Both the position numbers and the translations under genes were made by a program. A stretch of DNA of 64,000 nucleotides from Marisa cornuarietis (Eukaryota; Mollusca; Gastropoda; Architaenioglossa; Ampullariidae): assembly GCA_004794655.1 (NCBI GenBank), contig SMMW01000585.1:3490001-3554000 (forward strand). Reading direction: 5' to 3'. The notes below the pieces were generated by a model. It saw only the letters and a program-made list of their open reading frames with translations, made no database searches and was not told the DNA's origin. Positions 15,101 through 26,300 of the stretch are shown in pieces (the stretch's first letter is position 1; every line of letters begins with the position of its first letter).

Positions 15101-15101
15101 A
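113..15101 (+). CDS. GNPTAB: GlcNAc-1-phosphotransferase alpha/beta precursor (3' part, 17 exons)
   Basis: Golgi enzyme that puts GlcNAc-1-phosphate on mannose of lysosomal hydrolases, the first step of the mannose-6-phosphate signal. Exons: 113-187, 471-526, 1411-1534, 1895-2106, 2424-2557, 5105-5247, 5503-6011, 6294-6490, 7099-7251, 7436-7502, 7726-7848, 8296-8381, 8569-8667, 13235-13289, 13858-13970, 14181-14271, 14991-15101. All junctions are GT-AG and keep phase, giving 781 residues and a TGA stop. Visible in order: a six-cysteine Notch/LNR repeat (exons 2-3), a poorly conserved spacer, a candidate site-1-protease site near 6348-6362, the Stealth CR3-type motif HMPHMID (6442-6462), an EF-hand loop DTDHSGILSDRE split by an intron, the CR4-type CLNDN (13244-13258), and a C-terminal membrane segment in exon 16. 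The 5' exons lie upstream of the window. Similarity to vertebrate GNPTAB is clear throughout the beta-subunit half. Confidence 0.95.
716..1206 (+). mobile_element. Short P-element-like DNA transposon with THAP remnant
   Basis: Sits in the GNPTAB intron between exons 2 and 3. Terminal inverted repeats of 25 bp (723-747 and 1175-1199) are essentially perfect and begin CATGAACG. They are flanked by a 7-bp direct repeat GTATGAG (716-722 and 1200-1206). From 827 a reading frame gives a THAP-like start: CSMEGC, then FFRLPWPG and EEWRAAL, matching the N-terminal half of a THAP zinc finger. The frame then runs into an internal hairpin with arms of about 43 bp (1012-1054 and 1066-1108). It looks like an internally deleted, non-autonomous P-superfamily copy. 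P elements normally make an 8-bp target duplication; 7 are visible. Confidence 0.75.
1206..1292. repeat. Short tandem duplication, 48-bp spacing
   Basis: GTGTACATTATATCCATACC at 1206 recurs with one change at 1254, directly beside the P-like element. It is intronic and has no coding content. Confidence 0.5.
2590..2830 (+). repeat. Possible tRNA-derived SINE
   Basis: TAGCCTAGTGTTAAGTG resembles a pol III A box. About 30 bp later CTGGTTTGGGGCTGCC could be a worn B box. It lies in the intron after exon 5 of GNPTAB. The call rests only on these two blocks, and no target duplication was found. Confidence 0.35.
3020..4940 (+). mobile_element. Decayed non-LTR retrotransposon (endonuclease-reverse transcriptase type)
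   Basis: Lies in the GNPTAB intron between exons 5 and 6. The series of broken frames reads as a LINE ORF2. It has a worn endonuclease end near 3126 ([10 protein letters not shown]), a reverse transcriptase core with [10 protein letters not shown] (3829-3858), GICQGCLL (3991-4014), and [13 protein letters not shown] in a shifted frame near 4119. A frameshift separates GICQG from FADD, and stops break the remainder, so the copy is dead. It belongs to the same family as the fragment at 32.6-33.8 kb, which shares DLMAGSN/SLMAGSN and the following residues. It ends near a GAT-rich tract at 4930-4960. Confidence 0.75.
9216..10885 (-). mobile_element. P-element/THAP9-like transposon, decayed and internally deleted
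   Basis: A second P-superfamily insertion, in the large GNPTAB intron 8668-13234. Inverted termini of 16 bp (9224-9239 and 10862-10877, CAAAGAGGATACCAAG) are flanked by an imperfect GGTTAAA/GTTTAAA repeat. On the minus strand the right end gives a THAP start, [17 protein letters not shown] (about 10756-10705). Further in, 10372-10061 carries the P-transposase signature [13 protein letters not shown] with preceding helices. The segment 9811-9551 carries the C-terminal [14 protein letters not shown] motif. At about 1.65 kb it is much shorter than a full P element, and the frames are broken. Its termini differ from the copy at 716-1206, so a separate family is implied. Confidence 0.75.
11290..12420 (+). 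mobile_element. Decayed LINE reverse-transcriptase fragment
   Basis: Near 11327 the sequence reads [22 protein letters not shown], the catalytic FADD box of a non-LTR reverse transcriptase. Near 12244 a later segment reads [16 protein letters not shown], the C-terminal cysteine/histidine knuckle of such elements. Many frameshifts lie between. The minus-strand fragment at 42300-42965 is the same family, sharing GLQNQLNIL and the CPFC knuckle. The insertion is in the GNPTAB intron before exon 14. Confidence 0.7.
12586..12830 (+). repeat. tRNA-derived SINE
   Basis: TGGCGCAGTAGTTAGCG is a good pol III A box. About 30 bp later GGTTGACTGTCC fits a worn B box. The body continues to about 12830 without coding content. 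It sits directly after the LINE fragment in the same GNPTAB intron. Confidence 0.55.
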
Positions 15102-15606
15102 CGGTGTGCGCTCTGGCTTATCTCCCCTGACATCCTGATGATGGTGCTGCTCCTGATCCTGGTCTTCATTGTATACCTCATGGTGACGGAGAACGTAGAC
15201 AGCTGAGCTGTTCACCAGCACAATGTGCACCTGCAATCTCACACCCAAATCTCATTGGCCTTACACCCTCCCTTCCCCACCCTCCCAAAGAATGGCGTTG
15301 CTTGCTCCATGTCTTAGAATGGTAATTGAGATTTCAGGTAGTACCAGCACACAAAAAAAAAAATTCTCAGTACCACACATTAGTGTTTATTTAAGCTATA
15401 GGTTATTTATGTCTTAGTCAGTTTTTCAGGAAATTATTCCAGGAAGATGTTTGATGAAAAAAGAGTAATAGTTGTATTGGAAGCCTGACAAAAAGTGCAG
15501 TTAGGAGAGTGATTATTTTACAACTTTTGGAAGCAGGAGAGGTCTGCCAAATTAAATACAAGCTGAAAATATGTGGATCATAATTATGGGCTACATTTGG
15601 AAGCTG
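15102..15606 (+). other. GNPTAB 3' UTR / intergenic
   Basis: Immediately follows the GNPTAB stop. It probably holds the 3' untranslated region, but no clear AATAAA lies close to the stop. A CT-rich stretch (15240-15290) and an A10 run near 15353 are the only notable features. Confidence 0.4.
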
Positions 15607-17103
15607 TTGGGTTGTCTAAAAAAGTCATGATGCATTTTTTGCAATAGATGGTGCTAGTTCATTTTTGGAAGTACTAGAGTCGTTCATGTCTATGCTATTG
15701 TATGCCATTTGACAGCTGACAGTTCTAGCTTCATTGTTTAAAAAATTGAACAATTTGTTTAAATTTTGGAGATTTTTCAAAAGTTGAAAATGGAAGACCA
15801 AGCTGTGCATTTTTGTCATATTTTACTGTTTTACATCCATAAAGGGAAGAACGTGCATCAGGCTGGTGAAAAATTACACAAAGTTTAAGGTCACAAATGC
15901 TCTACAAAATTGTCGGTGCCAACGATGGTTCACAAAGTTCCATGATTTCGATCTCAAGGACGCTTCTCAGTTTTGGAGGCTTAACGAGGTTGATGATTTC
16001 ATAATAAAGGCACTGATCGAATCAAACTCACATGACATGACAGAAAAGATTGCAGAAAAATTGAAAATTCATCACTTAAACGTTTACGCCCAGCTGAATA
16101 AGCTGGGATCCATAAGCAGGCTCAATATTTCGGTTCCTCACGAAATGAACGATGTTCATTTGACGGCGTGTATAAACTTCTGCAGTATGCTCATTAAACA
16201 TGAGAAAAACAATCCTCTTTTTGAAGCCTGATAGCTGGTGATGAGCAGTGGATTATGTACAATGTGGTATGCAAATGGTCTTTGTCCCGATGTGACGATT
16301 TGCTTCAAACGATATTGAAAGCAGACATTCCTTAGAGGAAGGTTATGCTCTCAGGGGTGGGACTTTTAACCCTCATGGTCCAACAAGCCACGATCGTGGC
16401 TTTGCCGGGTAGCACGGGCAAGGCGATTTTCATTCCTTTTTATTGCAAAGTTCAAGTTTTCTCTTTTCCAAAAATGTATAGGTTTCTTGGTCTAATGTTT
16501 ATCTCAGAGCAGCAATAATAAAAAACAAACTTCACTCACTGTGGTCTTCGCAATCTTCAGTTATAAGCCAGTCATTGTAATGTTATATTTTTATCTTGAA
16601 CCAAGAGGATTAAGAGGCCACGTTTTTTTCTTCCACCATAGAACCAAAAAATCAATTCGAATGTGTACAGTTGAATAACTCAGTCATTCAGAAACGTCCA
16701 GCACTTGTTAATCATAAACGAGTTGTGTTCGGTCACGTCATTGTGAGACCACACACAAGTTTAATCACTCGTCAAAAGTTATTGGAGCTTGGACGGGATG
16801 TGTTGCCACACCCACCATACTCGCCTAACATTGGGCTATCAGAATTCAACTTGTTTCGCTCTTTTCAAAACTCCTTGCGGGTTATAACACTCAATTCAGA
16901 TGAGGCTCTAAATTATCACCTTGTTCAGTTTTTCGCTGATAAAGACATGTCCTTATATGAATGAGGAATTATGAATGTAACTGAAAGGTTTCAAAAGGTT
17001 ATCAAACAAAACAGGCAGTACCTCATTGATCTTTGTTCTTTATATAAATAAATGCTTGTAGAAAAACAGAAAAATACATCATGATTTTTCTGGCAACCCA
17101 TTA
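15607..17103 (+). mobile_element. Dead mariner (Tc1/mariner) transposon
   Basis: Ends begin TGGGTTGTCTAAAAAAG (left) and, reversed, TGGGTTGCCAGAAAAATC (right), about 25 bp of imperfect inverted repeat. Coding remnants are typical mariner transposase. Near 15900 are WFTKFHDFDLKDA and DDFIIKALIESN (helix-turn-helix region); near 16707 are LVNHKRVVF and HTSLITRQKLLELG, then DVLPHPPYSPN. Catalytic acids are gone: the DNARPH block reads HVIVRPH and the third aspartate position reads SEFNLF. The middle (about 16345-16640) does not read as transposase and looks replaced or inserted. Confidence 0.85.
16385..16402. repeat. 18-bp perfect palindrome
   Basis: AAGCCACGATCGTGGCTT lies in the non-mariner segment that interrupts the mariner transposase. 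Confidence 0.6.
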
Positions 17104-17419
17104 TTTTGATGTCTTCCAGGAACTCGTTTTGTAGATTGAACACTTGACAGCACTTTGGTGGACAAACCATAACTTTTGAAAGTTAACCTGTAGGGTCTGA
17201 ATGTCAGTTTGAGGACTTTCTTCTTCTGTTTGAAGGAGATGAGACAGCAGATTCTCTAAACTACATATTCTAGACTAACTGAACACAATATACTGTTACT
17301 CTAGTAAATAAGAGTATCCAGCATTAGCCCGTAATAAGTATTTGTACAACTTGTAAAGAGCTATTTTTAATGAAAAAACCCCACTTTTTAAATATATGCA
17401 CATTTCTCACTTTAGCATA

Positions 17420-17425
17420 TTTATT
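17420..17425 (-). terminator. Candidate polyadenylation signal AATAAA (minus strand)
   Basis: TTTATT on the plus strand reads AATAAA on the minus strand, about 50 bases past the TAA of the orphan exon at 17478. The spacing suits a 3' terminal exon. The hexamer is common by chance in AT-rich DNA. Confidence 0.3.
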
Positions 17426-17477
17426 ATACTTTTGCTGTTACCTTTTCTCAGGTTTGCTGCCTTCTAGAAGAAAGTAA

Positions 17478-17714
17478 TTAGATCTGCTGAGGTTTGTGCA
17501 TATTGTAACTATGTGGCAGCTTGATCTCACAAATTTCATCCAGATCACTTGCCTGGTCTAGTACAGAGGTGTTACATTCATTCAATGCACAGAATTTCAT
17601 GAAGGTCTCTTGGATGTTTTGGTATAGAGCTGCTTGATTCACTGGATGTGCAAGACACATGAAGATTAACTGCATTTCATTTTCAGTAATTTGGCTGGAG
17701 TGCCACTTCCTCAA
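17478..17714 (-). CDS. Orphan coding-like 3' exon, unrecognised
   Basis: The minus strand has an open frame of about 78 residues in AT-rich surroundings, with protein-like composition (ITENEMQLIFMCLAHPVN near the start, SDLDEICEIKLPHSY near the end). It ends in TAA with an AATAAA about 50 bases on. I do not recognise a domain. The upstream limit is uncertain: a weak acceptor AG lies directly before the GAAGTGG codons, and the frame stays open further. It could be the last exon of a minus-strand gene between GNPTAB and the hydrolase, an alternative 3' exon of the hydrolase, or chance. Confidence 0.3.
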   Translation of the reverse strand: MRKWHSSQITENEMQLIFMCLAHPVNQAALYQNIQETFMKFCALNECNTSVLDQASDLDEICEIKLPHSYNMHKPQQI

Positions 17715-20383
17715 AGTTATAAAATATTTATAACTTAAGAAACATTAATTCTTAGGGCAAAAGCATTTATTAGTTTTTATTTAGTTGCAATGAGGAGCAG
17801 AGGTCTGTGAGATACGTATCATTATATTTTATGGAGGGAGCAAAGAGATTTAAGCTGCACCTAATTCAGGATAGAATGTGAGATAAATCAGAGCGAGAGA
17901 ATGACAAATGATAAGAAATTCTGTATATGCATGCATGCGATGATGAAAGTGGAGTTTGTGGTATTTAGGACTCAGGCTGGGTTTGTAAGCCATTGTCTAT
18001 TCAGTGTTTTTTAATATCCACAGAGAATGTGAGAATGAATGTATGTTATAGAGAATAGGTAATATTGTGACTAAACATGAGGATGAGAGATTGAAAATTA
18101 AGACTGTGAAATATGGAGCTGCATTGTTTGTATATAGGATGAACATTCCTACAAGAAAGGTGAGTGATTTTGTTTTCTTTAACTTTGTGATTTATAAGTT
18201 TTGGCCTAGCTCATCAGTTGTAAATGGACCTAGTTATTCAAGCATGCATGCATGTGAGGAGGGTAGTGAGACTTCAACTTAGACTGTAGGCTTGAATAGC
18301 TAAACCCATGAAAAGTGTGAGCAGTTTTGAAGTGACCATTCATTAAGTTGGACAGCTACTATGTAGTTGTTTTTGCTGCGCAATGAACATTCTTCTGAAT
18401 GGATACCTGCACATTACAAATGGACATCATCATCATCATCAAGGATATGACAATGTTTTGTGTGGCTCTTGTGACTGACTTAGAATGAAAAAGTTCAGCA
18501 TCTGTGAGACTGAAAGCAAGGCAATGCTTTGATAATTAGGCTAAAAAGTGAAAAATATATTTTAGATTCCTGCAGAGTTGTCCATGATGTGTACTACACA
18601 ATTTTCCTGTTTGTCACATTCCAAACTAAGGAAGAAAATACCAAACGCCACATATTTTAAATTCATTTGATGTGTATGTAATTTTTTGTCTTATTAGATT
18701 GCAAACTTTTATTTGCAAATGATAATTGAAGAGATAAGCCCAAAACATGTCATTAAGAAACAGCATTGCATAAGATCACCTAACCACGAATTTGAGTTTT
18801 ATTAAAACAATGAAAAAAAATCCAAAGTGCAATAAATGGGGAAATCCCACTGTTTTATGCCATGTTGCTCATGTTAAAACATAGCTATGTTGCATGCAAC
18901 TTCTGCAAGAAAATGACAAGAGCTATACAAGTGGATGTTGCTTATTTTAATGGTACTCTTTATTTCTGGCTATTAGCTCTAGCATACATTGTATGAATGC
19001 ATGTGAAATATATATGGCTGCCTAAGTTTGTCACTGTTCTCAGTATAGTATCTTTCTCTCTGTACCATGAAGTTTGGGACGTTACTGTGCATTTGCGTTT
19101 GATAAAAAAAACCTTATGGCACTTGGAAATCCCAGTACTTTTGTTCTAATTTTGTTGGTCTCAACCTTTTGGGAGTCTAAAAGTTACAAAATGTTATGCA
19201 TGAATCAGGGTAATAGGTTCTTTCTTTTTTTTTTATTTTCTATAAGACGATAACCTTGAAAAGACAATACATAAGGCTGATTACATACCTTTTTAAACCA
19301 GCAAGACATTTTAGCACTATAAAGGTTAGCTATCCTAGATTTTTTAAGTCCACGCTTTTTATGACCCAAGATTCCAAGGATAAAAGAACTAATAAAAATT
19401 CTGCTCTATAAACTTTGCAGAAAATCCTGCTCTTGAAATAATTACAGCAACACTACAGAAGATTAGCATCTGCTGTAACCATTTTTCTCCTGGGCAAATT
19501 CATGAATTAAAAATGTGAATATACTTGCTCAGTGACAGTCTCCTCAACAACATTCTTTGTCTCTAAAGTGGATGATGTGGGGAATATTGTCTGTTTCTTT
19601 GGTTGACAACTTGAGCATGTCTGTCTCAAATTTTGGACATTTGTCTATCTTTGTGTCAGATGACATAAAGAAGAAAAATATAATTTTGTCCTTAAAGTTA
19701 TCCTAAATCTGAGTCAAACTGCACTCTTCCATGATGCAAAATGCTTCTTTTCATTAACAAAATGCTATTTTCTTTATTCAGATTTCTTTTTATTGAGGGA
19801 GGGGGAGCATTAAACCAATGGCTGTTTATTGTGAGCTCTATCCATGTACATGTTAATGATTTTCATGTCTAAGCAAAAAGACTTAGTTTCTGTGGGAAAT
19901 GTTTTACTATTTTAAATTATTATTTACTGTTTTTAAAAGCATACTGTGTGTAAAACACTTGAGAAAATTATTGTCATAAAATTTTGGAATGCTTTACAGA
20001 ATTAAACGTTTGTGGGATTTTAAAACTGTGGTCTTTCACTATGACTGGTGCATTTTCTTAGTGAATACTTGCTGCTTGTCGAAACTAAACAAGTTTTAAA
20101 ATAACCGAAAAAAGGATCATATTAAAGAACAAGAGCATTTTCTAAATGTTTATGTTGTAGGTGTGTGCAAACACATATACAATATTTACAATAAGTCACA
20201 CTGTGTTCTGTAACAGAAATGATGTACCTAATCTCGTGTTATAACACGATGAAGACACTTCATACATTTACATGCATTTAATTCTTTTATGCGTGATAGA
20301 TTCTGAAAACACAGATAAATACAAGGGCTTTTAAACTTAAGAGGAAATGGACAAAAACATCTGAGAGCTATTTTCCTTTCTGA
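17715..20383. other. Non-coding AT-rich intergenic block
   Basis: No supported exon on either strand. It includes the 3' flank of the minus-strand hydrolase, with several plus-strand TTTATT (AATAAA reversed) between 18990 and 19930. The LINE-tail copy at 18366-18441 is annotated separately. Confidence 0.5.
18366..18441 (+). repeat. L2-type LINE 3' tail with CATC/CAT end
   Basis: TTTTTGCTGCGCAATGAACA, then GAATGGATACCTGC and a short CAT microsatellite. The same tail occurs at 24145-24258 (+) and, reversed, at about 50040-50130. It is a 5'-truncated copy of that family. Confidence 0.6.
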
Positions 20384-23300
20384 TCACCTCAGTTTAGGGC
20401 GAACAGAATTCAGAAGCTCAAGGATGACAGCAGTGATGATGCCAGAATGCATCTGATGAACATTTTGTCCACCCTTGTCAAACACAAAGCACGCTGGGAA
20501 ATTCTGTATCTGGCCTGTATTTAACAAAACAAAACCCATTAAAAGAAAATCAAATACAGACTTAATGAAAAGGCTTCAACAAAAGCCCTGCTATTAAATA
20601 CCTGTGGTACTGCAAATGTATTTGAGTTCAAGTGAACGTTCTGCTAGTGGGACTGCCAACAAACGATTAAAGTTTGCAATATTATAGACATACAGCAGAG
20701 CTAAATGTGAGACCATTTGTACACATATATAAACCAGCATTACTAATACCTTTTACATACACAACACCATGAAGTTTCAGGAGGAAATGAGTACCTTTTT
20801 GCAGCTGTCCAGTGAAGTGATAGATATTTCCCTGGAGACCCATCATGTCTGCCAACTTGTAGGAAAGTTCTGATTCAATATAGCTGTCATCTTCAGCAAA
20901 GAAAATCACAAATGGATATTTCTTGACATCCATCGCTACAGCAAATCCACCCACCTGGAAGGCATGACATAGACAAGATGGTTCCTTAATAAAAATGTAT
21001 AATAATTATAGTATTTATAAGGCATCCACTCTTGCAGAAGCACTTCAAGGTGCACACAAACAAGCACTCATTCACAGCTGTGCACACATGATGCATATAA
21101 GAAAAAAATTACAGTGCTAGATTCAGGGAACAAGATAAACTAAATTCACACACCAGTTAGCATTTACACTATGCAGCCTGTTGGCATGACATCAACACTC
21201 TAAGGAGACAAAATACAATGAGAAGTATACTCTATCCTAAGTAGCAAACAATAGTCCACAGGCATATACAAAAAGAATGGATACTTGAGCAACAAGCATA
21301 ACCCAACAGTTACAAGGCCATATATTGTTTCCAAGGTAAACCCGGAATACACAATTTTAGTTCTTCAAGAAGAATGTCATAGCTGTCTCTTCTTAATTTG
21401 GTGTATTTTTTACAATTTCCAACACTTTCTAGATTACCCAAAATCTAAAAGAAGTCCCTGCTTAAAGGAATCATATACAGAGAAGCAACAAAATCAAAAT
21501 TAAAAAGAAATCTAAATAAAATAAAAATACATATTATGTTTCTTTAGTTCTAATGAAATGTGCTATGATTTAGTTGTCACAAAACATGATAAATGTACAC
21601 AAATGTGGAATGGTTTCAAAACTGTATCCCTCTTTCCACAAACACACAGAAGACTAAATAAAAAATATTTCTAAACTCTAGCATGGTTCTTATCACATTA
21701 TTTGACCTGTGGCTCAGTGACTAAATGTTTGGTGTCAGCATATTTTTTTTATCTAGTGTTTTCAACGCCATTTCATTATTATCCTTGTTCAGCAAAGTGT
21801 GACCTCCTTTGTGATGCTTTAAGTGTTCGATTAATAATAATAAGGGGAATTTATATAGGTCATTTCCCGACTTAGAAGGCTCAGTGCGCTTTACATGAGA
21901 AAGGATTAAATGTAAAGTAATAGGGACACAAACTCCACATAACACACATACACAGTCCTACATATCAGCAAACAAACGGCGGAAAAAAATGAATTATTGT
22001 TATTATTCTCATGTTTCATATTATCTAAGCAGATAATTTTCTTGTTTTCTGCTGTCTAATACAAACTCACTCTTTGTAGAGTAAAAGATCATTTGTGCTA
22101 ACCTCACTGAAGCCAACTCCATTCAAAGTGTACACCAAAGTCATTCGTTGCAAAGATTTACTCTTGCTTGCACATGGAATAAACTTGGAGAGAGCACGAG
22201 CTAAGGGACGATAAAATGGACGCTCCCACATCCTACCAAGCAACTTTAGAAGCTTCTGTGTTTTTGTTGCACTGGGCAAAAGAGAAAACAGTAAAACAAA
22301 ATCCATTAAGAATGCAAAACCTGAATCACTGAGGGTAATTTTGGCTAGTATATTTCAGTACAAATATATTAAACTGGATGACCATTAATTTTTTAAACAT
22401 TCAGAAAACTAGATTATTAGTAATATGTTCAAATAAACTGGTAACATATAAATAAAGGAATACTGCTGTGCATATAGTCTTAAACGTTGAGTATTAAAAG
22501 AAATTCATGAAAGTGGTCATTAGTTGTTTGGTCTGGCAACCTTATGATAGGCGTTCTTCCTGTTTGTTGCACTAATCAATTTTGTTATCTAAATGATGCT
22601 AGTTGGTCTGACACTGGCACTAAAAACTGCACAATTATCTGTAGACTTAAGCAGATAGTTTTATCCTCACAGAATAAAAATGGCTGCCTTTATTGTACCC
22701 CAAAACTCACATGAAAACTACTTATAAAATATGCAAAGCAAATGTAGCGCTGAAAACTGTGCTTTATGATATGTAAAGAGCAGGCTGAATCAAGTGAATG
22801 ACATCAAGAACCTGCTTGCAACAGACCTTTCAGACAAAAAAAAAAAAAAATAAAAAAATCAGAAGGTAGCTTACTAGAAAGGTTGGTGTGGCCACGGAGA
22901 GAGAAGTGCAGCTGACTTGAATATTTTGGATGTTTTTGCTCCTGCAGCTAATTGCATGGCAGGATAGCAGGCTGCCCCATGGGCAATAAGTAGGTCCACC
23001 CTGAGAAAGATTTAAAGTATGCCTTACTTTAAATTTATAAATTTTTTGCTCATCAGGAGCATGGGCATTCCAGACATTAAATAATTCAAAACCAAAACTA
23101 AAAATGACTACAGACTTCAACCTCAGGATTGATCCACACTATCATGTTCTGCACTGTTTTGTTAATGAAACCAGATTTTTAAGCCTTTCCCAACCCCCCC
23201 AAAAATTGTATTTGTAGTAACCAATAGGGGGCCCACTAAAAACCTAAGCTTATAAAGCATGGTCAGTTCCTTGGTCATTGGTAAATGAGGTGTTAGTGAA

Positions 23301-26300
23301 CTTTTCTCAGACCAGGTCTTTTTGTGAGGATGATGGTGCTCAGCTCTCCTCTCTCATTCAATAGCTGGGTCAATTGAACAAAGTCTGGGATTTTAGGCTA
23401 TTCTCATTGGTAGCAGGGAGACTACCCCCAACCCAGTGCATATCCAGGTAACAGATAGGGAATGGCTTTCAGATATGAAGGCGAGCTGTGAAATAAGCCT
23501 GGTTTTCCTGAATGAATAAGCAGTCACGGACCAACTGGTGGTGTTCCTACCAGGAAATGGTGGGGTAACAGGTGGCCCTGCTATTCATAGTAGGAAATAC
23601 CCCATGTGTTCAACGACAGGTTCACCACATGGTAAAGAGCTGCCTTGTAAGCTCTGGCCCTGGGTTGGGACCTCAGCAAACAGTCTACATGGTACACACA
23701 AATACATGTTGACTACAATGAATAAGTTCTATCTCTCTCTCTCTCTCTATATATATACACACACATACACCAACAGTGGATACAGTTGGTGCACTTCATT
23801 AGGTAACCTCATTCAAGATCAGTGGGTACAAGACTTTCTGGAGTGATCGACAAGGCAGGAGGAAGAGTGGAGTCATGATCTTGAGTGACAAACTTGAATG
23901 TCAGTGAAAGCAGTAGATACACGAATGATGTGAAGAACATTAAAGTCAAGATAAATATTCAAGGTAGCATCATCAATATAGTCAACTACTATTGCTCCAA
24001 TGATAACATGCTGGCACTCAACACAGGTCCCAGACAAGACTGAAGACTCATTTGTTTACTTAAGACAGACTTAAACAACCTAGCACCATTTCTGTCTTTA
24101 TTATTTTTTACTTTCCTGTTGTTTTATTTTTTTCTTCTCTTCTGTTTTTGCTGCGCAATGAAAATTCTTTTGAATGGATACCTGAGCAATATAAATCATC
24201 ATCATTATCGTCGTCATCATCATCATCGTCGACATCATCACCAACATCATCATCAGAAAAAGGTTTTCTTGTCACTGGAAACTTCAACAGCTAATCTCAG
24301 CTGGGAATATGATACCCTAGACAAGTGAGAAGACATAGAAGGCTTTTCAGTGATTCCACAGACACACCAGCCTTTCACTCACACCACTGGCTCAGAACAC
24401 CACGACTAGACCTGGCATTCTGCATGGACGACATCCACAAGAAAATCAGCAGAAGGGCGGAAGTACACATAGGAGGAAATGACCAGCATCTTACCATCTC
24501 AGGAAGTATAGTACCACATCCCTTTCAGTTTGCAAGTTTGCAATTTTGCAAGAAGGCATAATAGGGACTGTTCAAGGAACTCACAAGGCACTCAACAATA
24601 GAAGGGAGAAACATTGACAATGTTGTCAAAGATTTAAACAACAAAAGCATCAAGGCAACCAAAGAAGCCATTCCATAAAGTGTGAGAAAGAGCTACACAC
24701 TATAGTGAACAAGTGAACTAAAAACAGCACACGATGAGCTGAGTAAAGCGTGAGAGGAGGCAAAGATCTCCCTAGCCAAGAAAACAACACCAAGCTTCAT
24801 GACAAGAAATCAAAGTTCCTGAGAACTGAACAGGAACTAGAAAGAAGCTAGAAAAATGATGGCAAGCTTGAACATAAAGAGAGAGAGAGACATTACCAAC
24901 TTATGGAGACTAAAACACAAAAGATCACACTTCAAGAAGAAGGAAAAGGACTGATTGGGCAAACAACTGCTAATGCAAAAGAAAGTGACATCACCATCCC
25001 TCAGAGCCAACAAAATCAGAAAAGAAGAAAAGAAACAAACTGCAAATACAGAGTCAGATGATTCAATTACAAAAGACACGAACTAAGAAAACATTTTGCA
25101 AATGAAAAAGAAGAAATCTTCTGGTCCAGACAACATCCTAAAAGAGATGCTACAATACCTTGATAATGGTACCCTCAGCAAACTCCTAGTCATCGTTAAC
25201 CTAGGAAGTAAGCCTGGTACCCCATTGATAGAAAGCTAGGATCCTCATCCTATCAAAAGGAAGAACAGGATAAAAGTCCTTAGACCACACAGCCCATTAT
25301 CAACCAGTACCAACAGTGGTGCCTGGAAACAAAGCAAGTAGGCTTCCAAAAGTTCAGATGCACACACCTTAATAATAAATATGTAATTTATATAGTGAAT
25401 AATTATGCTCCTATAGTAGCATGCACTCAGTGCTTAACACAAAACTAGGTCAATATATGGTACATGAAGGAAAGAAAAGACAGGCAATGAGGAAGATGAA
25501 TGAAGTACAAAAGAAGACAGTGAAGACAAAGAGGCTGTTACAAAGAGTTAACTAAAATGTGATCACAAAGGGGCATTAGGAGGACAGCCCAATCAAGACA
25601 TATAAAAGATTAGAAAGATGATGGGGAAGTAATATTAAGTGGACTGTGTTTATAAGTGGTGTTCATGGACAACGATGTGTTTTTAATGCACGTTTAAAAG
25701 ATGCAATGATGGGTAAATGTTGGATGTAAAACAGAAAGTGATTGAGGACACTTTTCAGAACTGAAAGATTATCCAGGCAATCTTCACTGCTATGAAAAAG
25801 TCCTTTGATAAATGTAGAAAGACAGACTGCTAGTGAAATTCCAATGCTGCAGCCCCAAAGGCAATATGTGCCAGTGAAACATATCTGCAGCAAAGCATTT
25901 CACATGAAGAAGTTCCCTCACTGACCCTTTACAGACTCTTCATTAACGACCTTGTGCTAGAACTACCCAAAGGAATCCATGCTACTCTTGAGGTAGGCAG
26001 CTTGGTTCACTGGTACTCAAAATGGTATGGAATAGCTGCAATGTACAGGATGCAGTTTTCCCTGGACAATATTGCAGCTTAGGCAGACAGCTGGTGTGTG
26101 TAAGTCAACAGACAGCACAACAGCAACCCTTTTCTCACTCTTCATCAAAGCACAAGCTGGCAAATTAAACACACTTCTAAATTTTTGAAGATCAAAAGAC
26201 TTACCTGGGGATCACCTTCGACAAATGACGGAAATAGCATGTTACCAGCACTGAACGCAAGGCCAGAAGAAAACATGAGAAAACTAGCAGGCACTGACTA

